Shown here one piece after another: positions 59,223 to 64,000 of a stretch of 64,000 bases of DNA (its first letter is position 1; every line of letters starts with the position of its first letter). A model generated the notes under the pieces. It was not told the origin of the DNA. It saw only the letters and a list, made by a program, of their open reading frames with translations, and did not search any database. The position numbers were made by a program, and so were the translations under genes. This DNA is from Pseudomonas sp. Root562 (lineage in GTDB: Bacteria; Pseudomonadota; Gammaproteobacteria; Pseudomonadales; Pseudomonadaceae), in the NCBI RefSeq assembly GCF_001427125.1, contig NZ_LMGK01000025.1, forward strand, positions 551,601 through 615,600, read 5' to 3'.

Positions 59223-60125
59223 ATGAGGCAGTATCAACGACTCTTTCTGATCGCAGGTCCGACCATGCGTCATTCGCCGGCGATGGAGCGGGCAATCGCA
59301 CTGGCCGACGCCACAGGCGCAGCGCTGCACATCGCGGTGTTCATCGAAGACTTCGACCTTATGCGGTTAATGAGCAACAGTGAACAACTTCGCGAGAGTT
59401 GCCGGCAGGAGAACCTGCAGTGGTTGGAGGATGAAGCCGGACTCATGCGCAGGAAGGGCATCAATGTGACCACCGAAGTTGCATTGACCCGTGACCCGCT
59501 GCAACAGATCCTTGAGCATGTGGCTGAAATGCAGCCGGACCTGACTATCAAGGACGTACATCATGAATCGGCGCTCAAACGCGTATTCGTCACGCCTTTG
59601 GATTGGCAGTTGTTGCGCGAATGTCCCACGCCCATACATCTGGTCAGCGAAGTCAGGTGTCCGCTTCCTCGGGTGATTGTGGCAGCGGTTGACCCATCGC
59701 ATCCAGAGGGTCAGATCAGCGGAATCAACGACAGTGTCATTCAGGCGGCGAACGAATTGGCGACGCAGTGTGACGCTGAATTGCACCTGCTGTATGCCTA
59801 TGAACTGACACACACACATTTCTCTGATGCAGGTGCTGGCGCCGTGACGATGCCAGGCTTCAGCAACGACGTGCGCCGGTCACTAGAAAAATGCTTCATT
59901 GCCTTGGCGGCGCGCCACGGCGTGCCACCTGAGCGACAACACTTCATTGCAGGACCGCCAACCAAAGCAATGGCCGACTTTGCCACTCATACTCGAGCGG
60001 ATGTCTTCGTGATGGGAAATACCCATCACAAAGGCGTGGACAAGCTGGTTGGCAGTACCACGGAGCATGTTCTATATCAGGTGCCTTGCAGCGTTTTGGC
60101 CATCAAGGGAGAAACGGATGCCTGA
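59223..60125 (+). CDS. Tandem universal stress protein (UspE-like)
   Basis: 300 residues in two Usp domains: residues 1-145 (RLFLIAGPTMRHSPAMERAI, ADATGAALHIAVFIEDFD) and 150-298 (RVIVAAVDPSHPEGQISGIN, DVFVMGNTHHKGVDKLVGST). The second domain retains the nucleotide-binding G-N-x(5)-G-x(n)-S/T tail (VMGNTHHKGVDKLVGSTTEH); in the first the matching tail is degenerate. UspE-type proteins protect against starvation, DNA damage and anaerobic conditions. Single-gene unit with a strong ribosome binding site. Confidence 0.9.
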   Translation: MRQYQRLFLIAGPTMRHSPAMERAIALADATGAALHIAVFIEDFDLMRLMSNSEQLRESCRQENLQWLEDEAGLMRRKGINVTTEVALTRDPLQQILEHVAEMQPDLTIKDVHHESALKRVFVTPLDWQLLRECPTPIHLVSEVRCPLPRVIVAAVDPSHPEGQISGINDSVIQAANELATQCDAELHLLYAYELTHTHFSDAGAGAVTMPGFSNDVRRSLEKCFIALAARHGVPPERQHFIAGPPTKAMADFATHTRADVFVMGNTHHKGVDKLVGSTTEHVLYQVPCSVLAIKGETDA

Positions 60126-60472
60126 AGAAAAAACCGCCACTATCGCAGCCGGCTGTTGGTGTCGATGTGGTTTTGACCCAAGCTGCTGACTTCAGCTGAC
60201 CCTTGGGCGGTCTCCAGCAAGACACGCAGATCGAGCCTTCAGCGGCCGCTGCTGAGTCGGGAGATGGGCCAGCGATAGCGCGGCGTGCGGACAATTCGCG
60301 CCTTTGGTTTAGGCCCTGGCGCTGCATCGCTGTGAGCGTCGATAACCAGGAACCTGCGTCGCTTCGGCAGACTCGGCCGGTCGTTTGGCGACGTACGGCA
60401 ACTCACCTTTTAGCGTCCACTGCCGATAAGTTGGTGTGCAAATGAGTTGTTCTCACCGACTGCCGGGAATTT
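60126..60472. other. Intergenic region without recognisable gene
   Basis: About 350 bp. Short open frames on both strands show no family features and no strong terminator or repeat was found. It should contain the promoter of the GGDEF-EAL gene. Confidence 0.5.
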
Positions 60473-63055
60473 ATGCCTAACGATCTCCCCACTATTTCTT
60501 GTTCCCCAACCAATCGTTCAAGCGTGGCCCTGACCCGCGCTTCGCTGTTCAAGTTTGTTGGTCTTTTGGCAGGCGTGTTTTTGCTCGCGTGCGGCTCGCT
60601 TGTTTATCTTGCGCAAAAACTGGATGGCGCGGAGGAAGTCAAGAGTGCGTTCTACACCAGGAAGGCCGTGCAATCGTTGGAAAATTCGCTGCGCTCTACC
60701 GTCAAGGATTACGCATTCTGGGGCGATGCTTACAAGCACTTGCACACTGAAGTAGACACCGACTGGGCGTATGTACGACAAAATATCGGCACCACTCTTT
60801 ACACGGACTTCGGATTCCGCGGCTTGTTTGTCGTCAATGATCTCAATCGCACCGTTTATTCCGTGGTCGACGGGGAGAAGGTGTCAGTTGAAGCAGAACA
60901 ATGGCTCGAGCAGTCCATCGACGCGATTCTCGACAAGGCCCGCGAGGGAGCCGAATCCGAAACGCCTACCACTACGTTCGTCAATATCGGAGGGATACCC
61001 GCCCTGATCGCTGCAGCAGCGATTACCCCGGGAACCGATCCGACGGTTAAAACTGATGACAGATCGGCGTCGGTGCTGATTTTCGTGGATCCGTTGGACA
61101 GCGCCAAACTTGCAGCGATGGGTCGGGACTTCGGAGTGGAAGGCCTGCACTTGGCCACTGCCGATGATATTCACTCGCAATCTGTGTACCCCTTGGGTGA
61201 AACCGGCGCCGCAGGCAGTCTGCACTGGAGCCCGCACAGGCCAGGTCTGCAATTGCTCGCGCTCGGGCTGCCCCTTGTGGGGATCGCTGCGCTGTTGGTG
61301 TGCCTGATGACGTGGGTCATCTTGCGTCGAACCACCGCCGCTGCGCAGGCACTTGATGCCAGCTATTTATCGCTGCAATGCAGTCAGGCCGACCTCGCCA
61401 CCAGTGAGGCGCGCTTTCGCGATGTCGTAGAGGCCAGCTCGGACTGGGTCTGGGAAATGGACGGTGGCTGGCACTTCACTTATCTGTCAGAGCGGTTTGA
61501 AGAGGTCACAGGCCTTTCCCGGGAGGCATGGATTGGTGCGGCGATGGATGATCTGTTGCGCACTGAGCTAGGCACAGTCTCTCAGTGGCTCAGTATTCCG
61601 AATCGTCGGCCGGACATCAGCGTGCAGTGTCGTTACCTGGATACAAATGGCCAGGAACGAATCACCCGTCTATCAGCGCGAGCAATGGCGGGAGGAGGAT
61701 TCCGGGGAACGGCAACCGACGTTACGGAGGAAGTCAAAGCTCGCCGTCGAATCGAATTCCTCTCACAGCATGACGCCCTGACCGGCCTGCCCAACAGGAC
61801 CCGTCTCCAAGAGTTTCTGGATGGCAAACTCAAAGCTGTGCCGACGGTGGAACAACCCTTGGTCATGCTCAGCCTGGACCTTGATCGATTCAAACCGGTC
61901 AATGACCTGCTAGGACATGCAGCAGGCGATCTGGTGCTCAATCAGGTCTCGAGCCGTTTGGCAGAATGCGTTCGCCACGGAGACCTTGTCGCCCGAATTG
62001 GTGGGGACGAGTTTGTTCTGATACTCACCGATGTCGGGTCCCAGGAGGAAGTCGAGACGCTTTGTCGCCGTCTGATCGAGTCCGTCGAGGAACCGATAGA
62101 GGTCAGTGAACAAGAGGTGTTTGTCAGCGCCAGTATTGGCATTGCCATGGCACCCAACGACGCATGCGAGGCGAGCGAGTTGCTACGTTATGCCGATATC
62201 GCGTTATACGAAGCAAAGGCCGGGGGACGTAACACCTGGCGTTTTTATGCGGGAGACATGAACGCCAGAATTATTGAGCGGCGTCGTCTGGAAAGTGATC
62301 TGCGCTTCGCGATCAGGAATGGAGAACTTCGACTGCATTTCCAGCCGCGCTATCGGATCTCGGACGGAGAGATGGTCGGCGCCGAAGCGCTGGTACGGTG
62401 GCAACACCCTGAGCGCGGGTTGATAGCGCCGGATACTTTTATTCTCATTGCTGAAGAGTCCGGGCTGATTCTTTCCTTGAGCGACTGGGTCATCGACACG
62501 GCCTGCCGTTGCGCCGCAGGGTGGCCGGAACATTTGTTTGTATCGGTCAACCTTTCACCTAGCGAATTCAAGCGAGGCAACTTGGTGGAACGCGTGCAGA
62601 AAGCGCTGCACGACTCCGCAATCGACCCTACCCGGGTGGAGTTGGAGATCACTGAAAACGTCATGCTCGAAGATGCCACCGGCGCACTGGAACTCATGCG
62701 TACATTGAAGCGCCTGGGCGTGCGAATAGCCATGGACGACTTCGGCACGGGTTATTCATCACTGAGTTATTTGCGCACATTCCCCTTCGACGGCCTGAAG
62801 ATAGACCGCAGTTTTCTGAGCAAACTGGTAGAAACAGATGATCAGTCCATCATCCAGGCGATCGTGGGATTGGGCCGCGCGTTATCGCTCACCGTGACGG
62901 CAGAAGGGATAGAAACCGCCGAGCACTTGAAGTTGCTCAAAGCGGTATCGTGCGATGAAGGCCAGGGCTTTTTTCTGAGTCGGCCTCTTGAAGCCGACGA
63001 CTTCAACGTGTTGGTGAAGGCCAGAAAAAGTACAGGCTCCCCGAGCAGGGTTTGA
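60473..63055 (+). CDS. Cyclic di-GMP protein: CHASE4-PAS-GGDEF-EAL
   Basis: 860 residues. Helix at about 25-47, periplasmic CHASE4-type domain about 60-250 (LENSLRSTVKDYAFWGDAYK, TLYTDFGFRGLFVVNDLN), helix about 255-280, PAS about 320-420 (SDWVWEMDGGWHFTYLSERF), GGDEF about 430-590 (RIGGDEF with RHGD five residues before, an intact I-site), EAL about 605-850 (GAEALVRW, ELEITENV, DDFGTGYSSLSYLRTFPFDG, EGIET). All residues for both cyclase and phosphodiesterase activity seem present; which dominates cannot be told. Confidence 0.93.
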   Translation: MPNDLPTISCSPTNRSSVALTRASLFKFVGLLAGVFLLACGSLVYLAQKLDGAEEVKSAFYTRKAVQSLENSLRSTVKDYAFWGDAYKHLHTEVDTDWAYVRQNIGTTLYTDFGFRGLFVVNDLNRTVYSVVDGEKVSVEAEQWLEQSIDAILDKAREGAESETPTTTFVNIGGIPALIAAAAITPGTDPTVKTDDRSASVLIFVDPLDSAKLAAMGRDFGVEGLHLATADDIHSQSVYPLGETGAAGSLHWSPHRPGLQLLALGLPLVGIAALLVCLMTWVILRRTTAAAQALDASYLSLQCSQADLATSEARFRDVVEASSDWVWEMDGGWHFTYLSERFEEVTGLSREAWIGAAMDDLLRTELGTVSQWLSIPNRRPDISVQCRYLDTNGQERITRLSARAMAGGGFRGTATDVTEEVKARRRIEFLSQHDALTGLPNRTRLQEFLDGKLKAVPTVEQPLVMLSLDLDRFKPVNDLLGHAAGDLVLNQVSSRLAECVRHGDLVARIGGDEFVLILTDVGSQEEVETLCRRLIESVEEPIEVSEQEVFVSASIGIAMAPNDACEASELLRYADIALYEAKAGGRNTWRFYAGDMNARIIERRRLESDLRFAIRNGELRLHFQPRYRISDGEMVGAEALVRWQHPERGLIAPDTFILIAEESGLILSLSDWVIDTACRCAAGWPEHLFVSVNLSPSEFKRGNLVERVQKALHDSAIDPTRVELEITENVMLEDATGALELMRTLKRLGVRIAMDDFGTGYSSLSYLRTFPFDGLKIDRSFLSKLVETDDQSIIQAIVGLGRALSLTVTAEGIETAEHLKLLKAVSCDEGQGFFLSRPLEADDFNVLVKARKSTGSPSRV

Positions 63056-63069
63056 AGCGCGGCCCTGCG

Positions 63070-63095
63070 TCGGCGAGCTCGCTCCTTCAGGGTTC
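63070..63095. repeat. REP-like fragment
   Basis: GTCGGCGAGCTCGCTCCTTC resembles one arm of the CGAGC-type REP sequences at 17378-17465, but has no inverted partner. Probably a degenerate single REP. Confidence 0.35.
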
Positions 63096-63113
63096 GTCGT
63101 GCTCAGGGCTTGC

Positions 63114-63608
63114 TCATTTTTCTGCCTTGCGTGGATCATCATGGCTATCGATGTATTCAAGCCCCAGCGGCCCCGTGCCGTAAACCTGCGAGATGTACTC
63201 TCCTGACTTCGCCCAATGAAAGTGCGGCGTATTGGCCGGCAATATCACGACGCTTCCGGGGCCATAAGCAACCAGTTTGTCCGGATCAAAAACAGTGCCA
63301 AAGCCGATATAGAACACCCCGGACATGACGGTATAGATACGATCTTCAGGATGGGTATGGGGCATCAACCGGGTGCCATTCGGCACTTTGACTCGCACCA
63401 CGTAAGGTGCCGGCTTACTGGGGTCGCCAGCCACGACAGCGAGTTTCACTTCTTTCGGGAATGCGGGAAAACTGCGCCATTCCACCTCTTCATTGTGTAA
63501 CGCAGCCACTTTATCGAGTGGCAATGGTTGTGCCTGAATAAAAGGCGCGCCTGCGCTTGCGACAAAAAGTGCCGCCAGAGAAGCCGTTTTGAGAATGCTC
63601 TGAATCAT
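63114..63608 (-). CDS. Exported cupin-domain protein
   Basis: 164 residues from the ATG at 63608 (AAGGTG 6 nt upstream); the frame is open 37 codons further without family features. Signal peptide to about residue 26 (FIQAQ). The cupin metal motif is LMPHTHPEDRIYTVMSGVFY, and the second is LPANTPHFHWAKSGEY with two His. Such small periplasmic cupins have unknown substrates. Monocistronic, convergent with the GGDEF-EAL gene. Confidence 0.85.
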   Translation of the reverse strand: MIQSILKTASLAALFVASAGAPFIQAQPLPLDKVAALHNEEVEWRSFPAFPKEVKLAVVAGDPSKPAPYVVRVKVPNGTRLMPHTHPEDRIYTVMSGVFYIGFGTVFDPDKLVAYGPGSVVILPANTPHFHWAKSGEYISQVYGTGPLGLEYIDSHDDPRKAEK

Positions 63609-63896
63609 GAGATACACCTTGGCGATGCAGTGGACATATCGACGGGCTGACTCTATTCGTGATTGGCATTGCTGATAATGGCGCGGCCGCGCAATACAGA
63701 TGATCCACGATGTAATCAATGTGCCGACGAAACCGCGTTTGCCAGGGCGCGCCTCAACATCATGCTCAGCGTAGTCACGCCGTACGCCCTATCAATACTG
63801 TCGATGTTCACCATCACGGCAATGAAGTTCTCTTAAAAAATCCGCGGCGTAACATTGGCTCCATACCAACCAAATACACCCCCGGAGCACACGATC

Positions 63897-64000
63897 ATGA
63901 AACGCCAAACCATCCTCAGCATCGCTTTCTCGGTTTTCGCAGTTAACGCATTTGCCGCGACTTCTGTTCAACCCGTCGTCGCTGAAGGCGGCTCGGATCG
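63897..64000 (+). CDS. Small exported protein (5' part, runs off the window)
   Basis: The visible 34 codons start MKRQTILSIAFSVFAVNAFA, a clear signal peptide, followed by ATSVQPVVAEGGSDR. CCCGGAGC lies upstream as ribosome binding site. The EGGSDR ending suggests a short secreted protein with Gly-Ser-Asp repeats of a kind seen in Pseudomonas, but too little is visible to be sure. Confidence 0.6.
   Translation, partial: MKRQTILSIAFSVFAVNAFAATSVQPVVAEGGSD

Overview
The window is a typical chromosomal segment of a Pseudomonas, most likely of the P. fluorescens group. It is GC-rich, dense in ABC transporters, TonB receptors and LysR/AraC/GntR regulators, and carries Pseudomonas-type REP/REPIN palindromes at four intergenic sites. 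I see no tRNA, rRNA, insertion sequence, prophage or CRISPR array. About 55 protein genes, four broken genes, two candidate structured RNAs and several operator-like palindromes can be supported.

Layout. (1) 1-5.1 kb: the 5' part of a TccC/RHS toxin-complex gene, a LuxR-type regulator and, divergently, a polyamine-type binding protein with a P1/DmpA peptidase, then a candidate small RNA and a REP cluster. (2) 5.1-9.8 kb: a GNAT acetyltransferase and a PaoABC-type periplasmic molybdenum aldehyde oxidoreductase operon. (3) 9.9-19 kb: two side-by-side cell-surface signalling systems (FecI-type sigma, FecR-type regulator, TonB receptor with signalling domain), the first with good Fur boxes, plus a YceI protein. 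(4) 19-25 kb: phosphoribosyltransferase, secreted hydrolase, MATE exporter, a small protein behind a strikingly structured leader, a phosphodiesterase, a YfcF-type GST and a decayed SnoaL gene. (5) 25-31 kb: two divergent SDR/AraC modules with related AraC regulators, enclosing a reductase and a VOC gene; then GFA and SnoaL proteins.

(6) 31.3-39.5 kb is the most coherent candidate for an undescribed system. A branched-chain-type ABC transporter, whose second permease and both ATPases are fused in one 830-residue protein, is followed by a cyclic-amide-hydrolase-like protein, a convergent GntR/FCD regulator and a gamma-glutamyltransferase/oxamate-amidohydrolase-like enzyme. The outward ends of the cluster carry related paired palindromes (TTGCTAGCAA type) spaced about two helical turns, so the cluster looks like one regulon for uptake and hydrolysis of an unknown nitrogen compound.

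(7) 39.7-49.9 kb: a secreted crotonase-like protein, a K+ channel with a tiny coupled ORF, a CHASE diguanylate cyclase, a frameshifted small gene, and a thiolase/thioesterase operon whose first gene (iron alcohol dehydrogenase) was deleted together with the 5' end of a divergent hydrolase. (8) 50-55 kb: an exported cyanophycinase with SLH domains, divergent from a cationic-amino-acid-type binding protein, an M14 deacylase-like enzyme and an RpiR regulator: a plausible cyanophycin scavenging locus. (9) 55-64 kb: Kup potassium transporter, SH3 protein, TerC protein, tandem universal stress protein, a CHASE4-PAS-GGDEF-EAL protein, a secreted cupin and the start of a small exported protein.
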